NCBI GenBank assembly: GCA_003331605.1
Contig: QOPD01000002.1
Span: 54,188 to 118,187 of the forward strand
DNA from: SAR86 cluster bacterium
GTDB lineage: Bacteria > Pseudomonadota > Gammaproteobacteria > Magnimaribacterales > TMED112
Length of the DNA: 64,000 bases
Reading direction: 5' to 3'
Shown here: positions 53,362 through 63,100 of the stretch, piece by piece
Numbering within the stretch: position 1 is the stretch's first letter
How the letters are laid out: every line of letters begins with the position of its first letter
The notes under the pieces: generated by a model
Told to the model about the DNA's origin: nothing
Database searches by the model: none
Seen by the model: the letters and a program-made list of their open reading frames with translations, nothing else
Program-made: the position numbers and the translations under genes

Positions 53362-56300
53362 ATGAAAAAAACCAAATTAAGTTTATTTTTTGCAGTAGTA
53401 GTTACTGTTTTGTTGTCAGGATGTGGCGGTGGAGGCTCAGGTGGAACCCCTGCACCAGTACCTGTCCCAACACCAGCCCCAACACCAGCCCCAACACCAG
53501 CCCCAACACCCGCCCCAACACCCGCTCCAACACCAGCCCCATTGGAAATTTCATCACGCAATGAATGTTTCGAAGGCAGTTGCTACGACATCATCCAAGT
53601 ATCCGGAGCAGATGAAACTGCAACACCAGGAGGAAATGCCTTAGCTAACAAAAGAACAGTATATTCGTACATACCCGATGGCAGTGATAACGGGGTAGGG
53701 ACCTATGAAGGCTCTAATTGGCCATATGTTATTACCAGTGACGATGTTACGACTATTGAAGTACCAGAGAATATAACAGCAAGTTTTTCCACCAATTCTG
53801 AAAACCAGTTGCTTATTAACAACCAACCAGCTTATCAATATACACAGGATGAGAGTGAAGACGATGTGAATGGTAATGGTGTTTCTAATGTTTGGTATGT
53901 TTTTAAAGTTGATGGGGTGAGTTTGGCACCTGAACCAACCCCTGATCCAACACCAGAACCAACCCCTGAACCAACACCGGAGCCAACCCCTGAACCAACA
54001 CCGGAGCCAACCCCTGAACCAACCCCTGATCCAACACCAGAACCAACCCCTGAACCAACACCGGAGCCAACACCAGAACCAACCCCTGAACCAACACCAG
54101 CCCCTGCCTCCGCTGTTCAAGGGTCAGTTAAAATTGAAGGTCCTTTTGCACTCGATTCAGATATTAATAATGAAAACATAGAAAATATCGATAATGGTTT
54201 CACCAATAGAGCTCAATTCCTTGAACAGTATTCAACCGTATTAGGTTGGATGGGCGATGATGATGACTTAGAAATCTTCCAACTTGTAGCTGCAGAAAGT
54301 GAAACAGCAGTTCAATTAGAAATAATCAATCATAACGGTGACCCTGATAATAGAGCTGAGAATACAGACTTAGATATGTACATTGTCAATACCGATATTG
54401 AGACCATATCATCTGGAGCTGGCTTAGAAAAAATTGAATTTGCAGAAATTCCAGCAGGAGAGGGTGATATTTATTACATAATAATTGATCATTACAGGGG
54501 GGACAACTCAAATTCTAGTGCATATATAATAAACCAAGAGCCAACCGCAGCTTCAAGTTCTGATAATCAAGCTAAGCACCAAGAATCCAATGCTGAAATT
54601 AATATTGGTAAATTAATAATAGTCAACAAAGAGTTTAATTCTACAAACAGTCAGGAAGCGCTATACAAAGATCTCTCTCCAAAACTAGAAACTAGACCAA
54701 GTGCATTAATTGAAATTTCAGAAGAAAAGTTAAAAGAGTTTGTTAATCTTTCTGGAGTTGAAACATCTAGCCTTAAACAGCAATTCCCTGCAGTCGCTAA
54801 GTTAGGAGAATGGAGAAAAGCAACAAATCTATTAAGAAAGAGATTGCCAAGTGCAAAGATTGATTTTGACTACAAAAGAGAGCTTCATGATGTGTTTGTT
54901 AAAGACCCTCTTTACGATAGTTATCAATGGTGGAACTTTGATATCGTTAACCTGCCTGAAGCACTTGATATTTTAGGTCAAGAAACTAAGCCTATTAATG
55001 TTGCTGTTTTAGATTCAGGTTCACCAGATGTTGATAATGTTGGCTATCAGCGTTCAATTTTTGATAACGATCGTGGCTGGGATATGGAAGACAACGATTC
55101 AGTACCAATAGATATTCCATCAGAGAATGCATCAACAACAAGTCATGGCTCTCATGTTGGTAGCACCATTTCAATGCTGAATGATGGAGTAGATGGCAAT
55201 GGTTTTGGAGCAAGAGTTACGCCTGTTAGAGTCTGCTACGATCGAGGTTGTGGCCCTACCTATGAAGCCTATCTTTTTATCAATGGGGATGAGAATGATT
55301 CTGAGACAACTTGGGCACAGAGGACAGCTGAATCAAAGGGAGTGCCTCTAGAGGATTTAGATGAAAAGCTTTACTCCATGAATATGAGTTATGGCGGAGG
55401 CGGCGGAAGCGCCAATTCAAATGCCTGTGAAAAGCTAGCTGAAATTTCAGAAAGTGGTATTTTAGTTGCTTCATCATCTGGAAATGGCGGAATCAATTCG
55501 ACAAGTTGGCCAGCGGCATGCCCTACAGTATTTTCAGTTGCAGCCACCAATGGAACTCATAGAAGGTCGTCCTACTCATCAACTAATCAATATGTCGATT
55601 TTGCAGCACCAGGAGGAGAATATTCTGATTGGAATGACGATGGTATAGACGATCTGGTCTATGCTTATGCGTTATTTGATAACTCTAATCCAGATGTTGA
55701 GATGCCTCTGTCTGGGCTGCAGGGAACTTCAATGGCATCACCGCATGGCGCAGGGTTTTTAGCTTTACTTAAACACTATTATGAAGACGTTGCCAAACCA
55801 TTTGAAATAAACACAGATTTACCAGAAATTCTTAAATACAACCATGTTGAACAACTTCTAAAAGCAAATCTAATCACTAACGATGTAAATAAAGAATCAA
55901 GAGAATTTGATACAACTGCAAGGCCTGGTAGAGATGATCATCTTGGGTATGGAATTATAGATTTACACAAAGCAATTAAATCAATAGATGCGTTTAAATC
56001 GAGTTACTTCACTTCTTTTGATGCTTTACCTTCTTATGAAGGACCCTCACTAATCAAACTTAATGCCGGTGAGGTACAAGAATTTACTCTGACACCAAAA
56101 GGTGTTGCAGGAGATGGCTTCAACAGCCTAGAGTATACTTTCCAGTCAGAGTTTTTAGAAGTTAAGGACTTAGATAATCTTAATTACTCTGTTGTTAATG
56201 CTCCGGACTATACTTGGGCAGGTTGGGTCGATACCCCAATTACTTTTACATTTCCTATGGAAGAGGGAGCTGATTTACCTTTCGAAGGATATGAGTTGTT

Positions 56301-56952
56301 GGCTGTTGGGGTAAATATACTTTTTCACATTAAAGGAGAAGCCTCTTCAGTTGATATTCTAGACTTAAAAGCATATTTATTAGATGAAGAAGATCAAGTT
56401 TTACAGGAAAGTAGAACAGACTTGATTGGTGGTGAAGGTGCGCTTGGTTTTAATGAGGTAGAACCAGGCAACTACAAACTGAAAGTATGTTCAGATATCA
56501 ACGGTGATAATGCATGGTGTGGTAGTGGAGAGCTTGTTGCAGAAAGTGAGGTATTTGAGGTTACTGGAGTTTCTTCAACAGAAGTAGGTTTAGAGTTATC
56601 TGCCTTTAGTGAAGGCGTTCCAAATAATGCTCCTGTCATAACATCGGATCCTGAAATAACAGACTCTACTTTTGCAACTGTCGGAGAAGAATATTTATAT
56701 AGAGTCCTCGCAACTGATGAAGACTATGAAAATGAAAATGGAACCTCCGCACCAAGAAGTTGGTTTAATTATTCCATTGAGCTAATAAATGAAGAAGATG
56801 GTTCAACTGGAAATTTCTTAAGCATTGATATTATCGGAGAAGTAACTGGGGTCCCTAAAGAAAAGCATATTGGTTCGTGGAAGGTTAAAATTGGTGTTAG
56901 CGATAGAATCGATACAACTTATCAGGAATTTATACTTACAGTCGATGAGTAA
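53362..56952 (+). CDS. Multidomain S8 (subtilisin-like) lipoprotein protease with Pro-Thr linkers
   Basis: This is a 1196-residue surface or periplasmic protease. A lipoprotein signal ends in LLSGC-GGGG. Then come a (TPAP)n linker (about 36-60) and a domain (about 62-190) whose [29 protein letters not shown] resembles the secreted-repeat lipoprotein family PF03640. A longer (TPEP)n linker (about 192-247) and a PPC-like beta domain (about 255-395) follow. The S8 domain has Asp551 (AVLDSGSPD), His595 (SHGSHVGS) and Ser790 ([11 protein letters not shown]), with SSGNGG for the oxyanion Asn. C-terminal beta domains include an Ig/cadherin-like one (NAPVITSD onward, about 1090-1196). Substrate unknown; nutrient scavenging of protein is an inference. 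Confidence 0.88.
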   Translation: MKKTKLSLFFAVVVTVLLSGCGGGGSGGTPAPVPVPTPAPTPAPTPAPTPAPTPAPTPAPLEISSRNECFEGSCYDIIQVSGADETATPGGNALANKRTVYSYIPDGSDNGVGTYEGSNWPYVITSDDVTTIEVPENITASFSTNSENQLLINNQPAYQYTQDESEDDVNGNGVSNVWYVFKVDGVSLAPEPTPDPTPEPTPEPTPEPTPEPTPEPTPEPTPDPTPEPTPEPTPEPTPEPTPEPTPAPASAVQGSVKIEGPFALDSDINNENIENIDNGFTNRAQFLEQYSTVLGWMGDDDDLEIFQLVAAESETAVQLEIINHNGDPDNRAENTDLDMYIVNTDIETISSGAGLEKIEFAEIPAGEGDIYYIIIDHYRGDNSNSSAYIINQEPTAASSSDNQAKHQESNAEINIGKLIIVNKEFNSTNSQEALYKDLSPKLETRPSALIEISEEKLKEFVNLSGVETSSLKQQFPAVAKLGEWRKATNLLRKRLPSAKIDFDYKRELHDVFVKDPLYDSYQWWNFDIVNLPEALDILGQETKPINVAVLDSGSPDVDNVGYQRSIFDNDRGWDMEDNDSVPIDIPSENASTTSHGSHVGSTISMLNDGVDGNGFGARVTPVRVCYDRGCGPTYEAYLFINGDENDSETTWAQRTAESKGVPLEDLDEKLYSMNMSYGGGGGSANSNACEKLAEISESGILVASSSGNGGINSTSWPAACPTVFSVAATNGTHRRSSYSSTNQYVDFAAPGGEYSDWNDDGIDDLVYAYALFDNSNPDVEMPLSGLQGTSMASPHGAGFLALLKHYYEDVAKPFEINTDLPEILKYNHVEQLLKANLITNDVNKESREFDTTARPGRDDHLGYGIIDLHKAIKSIDAFKSSYFTSFDALPSYEGPSLIKLNAGEVQEFTLTPKGVAGDGFNSLEYTFQSEFLEVKDLDNLNYSVVNAPDYTWAGWVDTPITFTFPMEEGADLPFEGYELLAVGVNILFHIKGEASSVDILDLKAYLLDEEDQVLQESRTDLIGGEGALGFNEVEPGNYKLKVCSDINGDNAWCGSGELVAESEVFEVTGVSSTEVGLELSAFSEGVPNNAPVITSDPEITDSTFATVGEEYLYRVLATDEDYENENGTSAPRSWFNYSIELINEEDGSTGNFLSIDIIGEVTGVPKEKHIGSWKVKIGVSDRIDTTYQEFILTVDE
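53467..53538 (+). repeat. 12-bp tandem repeat encoding PTPA, six copies
   Basis: There are six consecutive 12-bp units close to CCAACACCAGCC, encoding Pro-Thr-Pro-Ala. Units 4 and 5 vary (CCAACACCCGCC, CCAACACCCGCT). It lies between the lipidated Cys and the first folded domain of the S8 protease. As the unit is a multiple of three, copy change would alter linker length without frameshift. Opposite-strand ORFs in the track here are artefacts of the repeat. Confidence 0.95.
53935..54102 (+). repeat. 12-bp tandem repeat encoding PTPE/PTPD, fourteen copies
   Basis: There are fourteen 12-bp units of the type CCAACCCCTGAA / CCAACACCGGAG / CCAACCCCTGAT / CCAACACCAGAA. They encode Pro-Thr-Pro-Glu with occasional Asp and a final Ala. 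Units 1-4 are repeated as units 8-11, an 84-bp offset, so a block of seven units has probably been duplicated. It forms a stiff acidic linker before the PPC-like domain. Confidence 0.95.
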
Positions 56953-56988
56953 TGTTAGTAATATTTAAAGTCGATTATAAGTATCAAA

Positions 56989-58092
56989 ATGGAAGATTTT
57001 TTTACCAGCATTACACCTAAAAGAAATTTTAATACTTCTTCCACTCCACCAAGCCCAAATTACAATAGCTTAGATTTTTGGTCAGCCCATCCCGATAAGT
57101 CGAGTTATGCCACATTGCAGCCAGATACAAAAACAAAAAATAGTCATGAAGTTGATTGTTTTTATGTGCACCCAACCGGTTTTTACTTAAAAGAATGGAA
57201 TGCGCCGCTTGATTTAGAGAACTCAGCATACGACAGGGTTGACCTAACGCTTGCAACCCAAGCCTCTGCATACAGTTCTGGTTGTAATATTTATGCCCCT
57301 CACTATAGACAAGCAACTTATGCTGCAATTGCAACCAACCAAGCTGATAATAGCTTAAAGGCACTCAATTTAGCTTACGAAGACATTAAAAATGCATTTG
57401 ACTACTACTTAAAAAACTTTAACCAAGACAAGCCATTTATTTTGGCATCTCACAGTCAAGGATCATTGCACTGTCAAAGACTTATTTCTGAGAAAGCTTT
57501 CAAGAATATTTTTAAATCAAGGATGATTGCAGCCTACCTTATAGGTTATCCATTAGAAAAAAAATTATTAATTGATAACCACTACAAAGCTTCAGACTTT
57601 CCTATTGAAACTGGATGTATTATTCAATTCTGCACTGTTGGAGTCGGGGCATCTAGTCTTTCGTTGGGCGGAATAAAAAAGAGGTTGAAATATTGGAAGT
57701 TTAATGGCGAAAGTTATGCATTAGATGAAATAAATGATCTTGCTAGCACTAATCCAGTTTCTTGGGGTAGAAGCCAAGACTGGTCTGTAGTACCAAAAGA
57801 TAGCTTTATCATGCCGAGAGTTACTGGGAAGAGCGTGTATTTTAATTTTAGTGCTGTAAATAGAACTTCACCCAAGATCACAGAAATTAAATTTGCTGCC
57901 GATCAAAATATAGATATTAGATTGAGAGATGATGGCTTGCTAGAAAGCAAAGGATCATCGATTGAAAGAATCCTTAAGCGAGATATAACTGGCAATAGAG
58001 ATCTTCACATTTGGGACTACCAACTTTTTTGGGGGCAGTTAAGAGAAAATAGCCAAAAAAGGATAAAGGAATTTTTAAAGAACAATGGCTAA
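56989..58092 (+). CDS. DUF3089 alpha/beta hydrolase
   Basis: This is a 367-residue protein of the DUF3089 family, which has an alpha/beta-hydrolase-like fold. Landmarks are DCFYVHPTGFY, NIYAPHYRQATY, FILASHSQGSLHCQRL with the nucleophile Ser in SHSQGS (about residue 158), AAYLIGYP and a C-terminal HIWDYQLFWGQLREN with a candidate His. No signal peptide is evident, so it is probably cytoplasmic. Substrate unknown. It overlaps the following MFS gene by 8 bp, suggesting a transported substrate that it hydrolyses, but that is inference. Confidence 0.85.
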   Translation: MEDFFTSITPKRNFNTSSTPPSPNYNSLDFWSAHPDKSSYATLQPDTKTKNSHEVDCFYVHPTGFYLKEWNAPLDLENSAYDRVDLTLATQASAYSSGCNIYAPHYRQATYAAIATNQADNSLKALNLAYEDIKNAFDYYLKNFNQDKPFILASHSQGSLHCQRLISEKAFKNIFKSRMIAAYLIGYPLEKKLLIDNHYKASDFPIETGCIIQFCTVGVGASSLSLGGIKKRLKYWKFNGESYALDEINDLASTNPVSWGRSQDWSVVPKDSFIMPRVTGKSVYFNFSAVNRTSPKITEIKFAADQNIDIRLRDDGLLESKGSSIERILKRDITGNRDLHIWDYQLFWGQLRENSQKRIKEFLKNNG

Positions 58093-59479
58093 GCTTTCTT
58101 TTTTTCAAAAATGTTTTTATGGCCTCGGAGGCGGTGTAAATGCAGTTAAAACTGATTTTTTTGTTTTTTATTTAGGTTTTTTTTATTTAACTGTTGTTGG
58201 TTTGAATCCAATATATACTGGACTTGCGCTCTTTTTAGCTTTGGTTCTTGATGCCTTTACAGATCCTTTGATTGGCAGCATATCCGATAGATTAAAAACA
58301 AAGTATGGCAGAAGACATTATTTGATGATGATCTCTCTGTTGCCAGTTCTTGTTTCATATTTAATGTTGTTTTTTCCCATTAATGTATGGGTAGAGAGTG
58401 AAATCCTAATTTTTCTTTGGCTATTATTCTTTTCTTCTCTTACAAGATTCTGTGTAACTTTATTTGATATTCCTCATAGAGCTTTGGCAATTGAATTGCC
58501 AAATAGTTACGAAGAGAAAAGCGATATCATGTCATTGCGTGAGGGGTTCCAAGCACTTATTGCTTTAAGCCACTCATTTTTAATTCTTCCAATAATGTCA
58601 CCATTATTAAGATCAAACAATGACCCTCTTGAGTGGCTTAATGTGGGGATAATTGGGGGCATTATGATGGTGTTAATGGGGCTTTTTTCAATTGTTGGTA
58701 CTCTAAAGATTATCCCTAATCTCAAGACAGTTGCCGAAGAGAACAAATTTCAGTTCAAAAAGTTGAATCAAATATTTTTAGACCTAAAAAAAGTTCTTAC
58801 AAACAAAAGCCTGTTAATCTTTCTTGTGGGGTCTATTCTTATTCAGGCGGGTTGGGGGTTGGCTAATAGTTTAACTTTTTTGACTCAAATTGAGTTTTGG
58901 CAACTGACTCCTAACCAGATTCAACGATTTATATTCATATATTTTCTTGCAGCATTAGCTGGTTGGTATTTAACTCCAAGAATAATTAGAAAAATTGAGA
59001 AGCACGTATTGGTTGTTGTAAGTCTTTTTGTTATTGGTTCATTTTTATCTTTACCCTATTTAGGGTATCTCTTTAACCTTGCCCCAGTAAAGGGTTCAGA
59101 TTATTTGATATTTTATATAGGCGTATGCGTCTTTTTTACAAGCACTTTCTCCTATGTCAGCCTTATGGCTAGGGAGAGTATGGTCCCAGATATTGTTGAT
59201 CAGATATCTCAAAATACTGATGTAAGAAATGATGGTTCTGTTAGCGCAGTTACATCATTTTGCGCAAAGTGCATGTCAGGCCTCGGGCAATTTATCTCTA
59301 TGTTTATTTTATGGCTTATAGCATTCCCCAGTGGTAATAATGGTGAACCAACAATATTGCAGCTTGAACAATTAGCATTTTTTCAGGGCCCCTTTATATT
59401 TTTGTTATTCTTGGTCCCAGCCTTGATATTTCTTCGATATCCTCTTACTAGAGCTATCCACAGAAATATCAAAACGTAA
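58085..59479 (+). CDS. MFS transporter of the GPH (glycoside-pentoside-hexuronide) type
   Basis: This is a 464-residue polytopic protein with about twelve membrane helices. The signature DAFTDPLIGSISDRLKTKYGRRHYLMM (about residues 56-82) identifies the GPH/MFS_2 sugar:cation symporter family, of which MelB is the model. The second half carries APVKGSDYLIF and the loop DIVDQISQNTDVRNDGSVSA, similar to family members. In marine gammaproteobacteria such genes accompany diverse hydrolases, so the substrate need not be a sugar. Coupled to the DUF3089 gene upstream. Confidence 0.9.
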   Translation: MAKLSFFQKCFYGLGGGVNAVKTDFFVFYLGFFYLTVVGLNPIYTGLALFLALVLDAFTDPLIGSISDRLKTKYGRRHYLMMISLLPVLVSYLMLFFPINVWVESEILIFLWLLFFSSLTRFCVTLFDIPHRALAIELPNSYEEKSDIMSLREGFQALIALSHSFLILPIMSPLLRSNNDPLEWLNVGIIGGIMMVLMGLFSIVGTLKIIPNLKTVAEENKFQFKKLNQIFLDLKKVLTNKSLLIFLVGSILIQAGWGLANSLTFLTQIEFWQLTPNQIQRFIFIYFLAALAGWYLTPRIIRKIEKHVLVVVSLFVIGSFLSLPYLGYLFNLAPVKGSDYLIFYIGVCVFFTSTFSYVSLMARESMVPDIVDQISQNTDVRNDGSVSAVTSFCAKCMSGLGQFISMFILWLIAFPSGNNGEPTILQLEQLAFFQGPFIFLLFLVPALIFLRYPLTRAIHRNIKT

Positions 59480-59531
59480 TTCTTTAATTATTTATATAAA
59501 TAGACTAATCTGGAAAGTCAGAGTTAATAAT

Positions 59532-61508
59532 ATGAAACAAATAATCACATTTTTTACATTAATCTTCTCATTAGAGTTTGCAGCAAAAAACCTTGTTCCA
59601 GAAAGTTATTGGGACATTCAAAATATCTCAAATCCAAGAGTTAGCCCAAGTGGCGATGATATTTTATTTTCAAAAAGATACATAGATAAGTTTAACGACT
59701 CATTCGTAACAGAAACCTGGGTCATGAATTCAAAAGGAGAAAATAAGAGATACTTTACCGATGGCTCAAATGCAAAATGGTCTCCTGATGGAACAAAAGT
59801 AGCATTTATCAAGAGTGACAAGAATGATAACTCTCAAATTTTTATAAAGTACTTAGCCAGTGAAGCTGAAACACAAATAACAAATTTTGATCAGGATATT
59901 TCAGATTTTTCTTGGTCAAAAGATGGCAAGCATTTTGTTTTCGCATCTTTCAATGAGTACGATGACGATTGGCAAGTTGAGATTCCAGGAGAAAAGGAAG
60001 GTGAATCATACAATTGGACTGAAAAGCCGAAAGTTGTCACTACTATGCACTGGCGTGCCGATGGTCAAGGAGAGCTTGAAAGTGGTGAGGATCATCTTTA
60101 CTTAGTAAGTTCAGATGGCGGCTCAGCAGCAAAGCTTAACGATTGGGGCATGGATTACCAAGGAAGTCTAAGCTGGTATGACGAAACAACTGTGCTTTTT
60201 CAAGGCAATGGCTCTCTTAATGATTTGCAGACACCATGGAAACAGTCCTCAGTCTTTTTGCTCGACATTAATTCTAAGAGACTTGAAAAAATTTCTCCTG
60301 ACAATGGTGTATTTACTGCTCCAAAATCTTCTAAAAATGGAAAGATTGTCTTTTTAGGCCACCCCTCTACCGATTATTCTTCAGTTGCATTTGATGTTTA
60401 CCTAACAGATGGAAGATCTCAAGCTAGGTCTTTGACTTCAAACTTAAGCGCAACACCAAGAGAGTTATTCTGGCTAAATGAAAATGAGGTCGCCTTCTCA
60501 ATTGATGACAGAGGAGCATCAAAAGCCTTAAAGCTTAACGTTTTAACTAAAAAAATATCAGAAGTTATTCCTAATTTTAAAGAACAATTTAATTTATCTT
60601 CGGTTAGCGGAAATATTCTTTATGGGGCATATGCTAATGATGAAAGACCATCAGAGGTGGCTTTTATTTCTGGCTCTAAATTAGATAAGCTTACAAGTTT
60701 CAATGAGGTTGTTCTAGGACAATACGATTTAGGTGAAACAGTTGAGATAAACTATAAAGCTCCTGATGGCACACCAGTACAAGGTTGGTACATCTTGCCT
60801 CCAGGATTCGATAAAAGTAAAAAATACCCATTGATTCTAATCATACATGGTGGACCACACGCAATGTATAGATATCAGTTTAATTATTTATGGCATCAAT
60901 TTGCTAGTGATGGTTATGTAGTTCTTTATACCAATCCAAGAGGAAGCACTGGTTATGGATCTGAGTTTGCTAACGTCATCGATAATGATTATCCTGGTAT
61001 GGGTGATCTATCAGATTTACTATCTGGTGTAGATTATGTCACCAACTTAGGGTTTATTGATGAAAGTAAAATGTATGTCCAAGGTTGTAGTGGAGGAGGG
61101 GTGCTAACTGCTTGGGTTGTTGGTCACGATGATAGGTTTGCAGCAGCAGCTTCTTTATGCCCTGTAACAAACTGGATCTCAATGGTTGGTACAACTGATA
61201 TTCCAGCCTGGACCTTTGAATGGTTTGATGTTCCTTTCTGGGAAGATCCAACAAATTGGCTTGAGAGATCTCCAATAATGAGGACAGGATACATAAATAC
61301 TCCTACTTTATTTATGACTGGTGTGTTGGATATAAGAACACCAATGCCACAAACAGAAGAAATGTATGTTGCACTTAAAGAGGCTGGAGTTGATACGGTT
61401 CTTATTCGAATGAATGGGGAGTGGCATGGTACAGGAAGAAAGAAGCCAACCAATTGGTTTAGAACCTATGGTTATTTATCCGAGTGGTATCAAAAGTACC
61501 AAAAATAA
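59532..61508 (+). CDS. S9 family prolyl-oligopeptidase-like peptidase
   Basis: This is a 658-residue secreted serine peptidase. It has a signal peptide (about residues 1-18), a beta-propeller of PD40-like blades (SNPRVSPSGDDILFSKRY, SNAKWSPDGTKVAFIKSD, DFSWSKDGKHFVFASF; to about residue 400) and a C-terminal alpha/beta hydrolase domain. The oxyanion HGGP motif is in ILIIHGGPHAMY, Ser520 in GCSGGG, Asp in TGVLDIRTPM and His in NGEWHGTG. The nucleophile elbow has Cys at position -1 and lacks Tyr. It belongs to the dipeptidyl-peptidase/acylaminoacyl-peptidase group. A 52-bp spacer precedes it, so it may have its own promoter. Confidence 0.93.
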   Translation: MKQIITFFTLIFSLEFAAKNLVPESYWDIQNISNPRVSPSGDDILFSKRYIDKFNDSFVTETWVMNSKGENKRYFTDGSNAKWSPDGTKVAFIKSDKNDNSQIFIKYLASEAETQITNFDQDISDFSWSKDGKHFVFASFNEYDDDWQVEIPGEKEGESYNWTEKPKVVTTMHWRADGQGELESGEDHLYLVSSDGGSAAKLNDWGMDYQGSLSWYDETTVLFQGNGSLNDLQTPWKQSSVFLLDINSKRLEKISPDNGVFTAPKSSKNGKIVFLGHPSTDYSSVAFDVYLTDGRSQARSLTSNLSATPRELFWLNENEVAFSIDDRGASKALKLNVLTKKISEVIPNFKEQFNLSSVSGNILYGAYANDERPSEVAFISGSKLDKLTSFNEVVLGQYDLGETVEINYKAPDGTPVQGWYILPPGFDKSKKYPLILIIHGGPHAMYRYQFNYLWHQFASDGYVVLYTNPRGSTGYGSEFANVIDNDYPGMGDLSDLLSGVDYVTNLGFIDESKMYVQGCSGGGVLTAWVVGHDDRFAAAASLCPVTNWISMVGTTDIPAWTFEWFDVPFWEDPTNWLERSPIMRTGYINTPTLFMTGVLDIRTPMPQTEEMYVALKEAGVDTVLIRMNGEWHGTGRKKPTNWFRTYGYLSEWYQKYQK

Positions 61509-61520
61509 CTCTTTTTAATT

Positions 61521-62192
61521 ATGGATGTCATTGAAGCAATAAAAACACGTCATTCCGTAAGAGCTTATCTTGATAAGCCAGTGGAGGAAACTCTCGTAAG
61601 AGAGATTATTGAAATTTCTAAACAATCTCCTTCTGGAGTTAACTCACAGCCTTGGAGGGTATATGTGGTTATGGGGCAGGCCAAAGACGCTTTAGTCAAA
61701 GATGTGCTTGAAAAGTTTGATGCTGGCACTCCTGAAAAAGAGGAATACCAAGTGTACCCAAACAAAGCAGATATTCCAGACTGGTATAAAGCTAGACAAA
61801 GAGCCTGTGGCTTCGGTATGTATGGTGTTTTAGGAATTGAGAGAGAAGATATGGATAAAAGGGTAGCTCAGGGCCGAAAGAATTATGAGTTCTTTGGAGC
61901 TCCAGTAGGGATGTTTGTTACAGTGCCAAAAGCCATAGGTGCAAATGGATGGGGGCACGTAGGACATTTTATTCAAAGCGTATGTTTAGCTGCAAAAGGC
62001 AAAGGTTTGGATACCTGTCTTCAGGAAGCTTGGGCTGGCTTTCCTGTGACACTAAAAAAACATTTAAATTACGGTGATGATGAAATTTTATGGTGCGGTA
62101 TCTCAATGGGCTACAAAGATGAGGAGCATATAATCAATACCTTTGTCCCTGAAAGAGAAAGTTTCGAAAACTTTGCCAAAATAATTAAGTAA
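61521..62192 (+). CDS. Nitroreductase family FMN oxidoreductase
   Basis: This is a 223-residue flavoprotein. The N terminus IKTRHSVRAYLDKPVEETLVREIIEISKQSPSGVNSQPWRVYVV is the nitroreductase FMN-binding pattern, with SVRAY and PSGVNSQPW contacting FMN. The C-terminal part has GWGHVGHFIQSVCLAAKGKGLDTCLQEAW and SMGYKD. Members reduce nitroaromatics, quinones or enones with NAD(P)H; the specific substrate cannot be told. It lies 12 bp after the S9 peptidase and its stop shares a base with the next start. Confidence 0.93.
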   Translation: MDVIEAIKTRHSVRAYLDKPVEETLVREIIEISKQSPSGVNSQPWRVYVVMGQAKDALVKDVLEKFDAGTPEKEEYQVYPNKADIPDWYKARQRACGFGMYGVLGIEREDMDKRVAQGRKNYEFFGAPVGMFVTVPKAIGANGWGHVGHFIQSVCLAAKGKGLDTCLQEAWAGFPVTLKKHLNYGDDEILWCGISMGYKDEEHIINTFVPERESFENFAKIIK

Positions 62193-63100
62193 TGAAGGAA
62201 ATATCCTTTGATACCTCTTCGGGAACGATTAAAGCTGCATGTTGGGACGAGGTTAATAATCCAAAAGGGACTGTTCAAGTTGCCCATGGTTTAGGTGAAT
62301 ATCATGGCAGGTATCATGAGCTTGCTGAGCGTTTAAATCGCAAAGGCTATATAGTTTTTTGTAACGATCATCTTGGTCATGGATTAAATGTTTCCGAACA
62401 GAATCCTAAAGGATACTTTGGAGATGAAGAGGGCTTTAGCGATGTTGTGAATCATTTGGCTGAAATGAATTCATACATAAGAAAAAAATATCCTGCAAAA
62501 AAACATTTTCTTGTTGCTCATAGTCTTGGTGCTGCTATTTCAATATCTTTATTACAAAGAGGATTAACTTTTGATGGTGTGGTTCTTAGTGCAACATTCT
62601 CAATAAATCCATTATTGCTTTTTATAAATGGGTTGCTAGTAGCTTTAGAAATGAGGACTCTGGGTCCTAAAGGGATAAGTAAACAGATGGAGGACCTTAC
62701 AACTGTTAAACACAATTCTGCATTTAAACCTAATAGGACCACACATGACTGGCTTTCAACTAACGAAGAGAGCGTTGATGCTTATGTTGCAGATCCTTTG
62801 TGTGGTTTTCCAAATACGGTAAAGCTTTGGCAAGACTTAAAAATTGGTTTTAGTGACTTATGGTCGAAAAAAAGCTTTAAAAAAATAGATGAAAATAACC
62901 GATTTCTATGTCTAACTGGAAGCCAAGATTCTGTGAATGCTAATGGAAAGCAGTCTGAGAAAATTCACAATCTATTGATTGATTTAGGTCTTGAGTCGGA
63001 ATTTATTTCGCACGAAGGAATGCGACATGAGATTTTTAATGAACTAGGTAGAGAGAAAGTATTTGATCAGGTTTTAGACTTTTTTGAGCATTCAGCCTGA
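62192..63100 (+). CDS. Alpha/beta hydrolase, monoacylglycerol-lipase-like (S33/Hydrolase_4)
   Basis: This is a 302-residue cytoplasmic hydrolase. It has VAHGLGEYHGRYHELAERL (oxyanion loop and family signature), NDHLGHGLN, the nucleophile Ser111 in VAHSLGAAIS, a lid region (about residues 140-205), Asp in LTGSQDSVN and His in GMRHEIFNE. This pattern is that of lysophospholipase/monoglyceride lipases. The start overlaps the nitroreductase stop by one base. The end overlaps the convergent M48 gene by 9 bp. Confidence 0.92.
   Translation: MKEISFDTSSGTIKAACWDEVNNPKGTVQVAHGLGEYHGRYHELAERLNRKGYIVFCNDHLGHGLNVSEQNPKGYFGDEEGFSDVVNHLAEMNSYIRKKYPAKKHFLVAHSLGAAISISLLQRGLTFDGVVLSATFSINPLLLFINGLLVALEMRTLGPKGISKQMEDLTTVKHNSAFKPNRTTHDWLSTNEESVDAYVADPLCGFPNTVKLWQDLKIGFSDLWSKKSFKKIDENNRFLCLTGSQDSVNANGKQSEKIHNLLIDLGLESEFISHEGMRHEIFNELGREKVFDQVLDFFEHSA

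Noticed and set aside
53467-54102. Tandem repeats considered as a CRISPR array
   Set aside because: Units are contiguous 12-mers with no spacers and lie in frame inside a coding sequence.
53355-54120. Minus-strand and alternate-frame ORFs in the S8 protease gene, rich in Gly-Ala-Gly-Val or Trp-Cys-Arg repeats
   Set aside because: They are translations of the 12-bp tandem repeats in other frames. The plus-strand frame has a lipoprotein signal and an intact protease, and the others have no domains or ribosome-binding sites.
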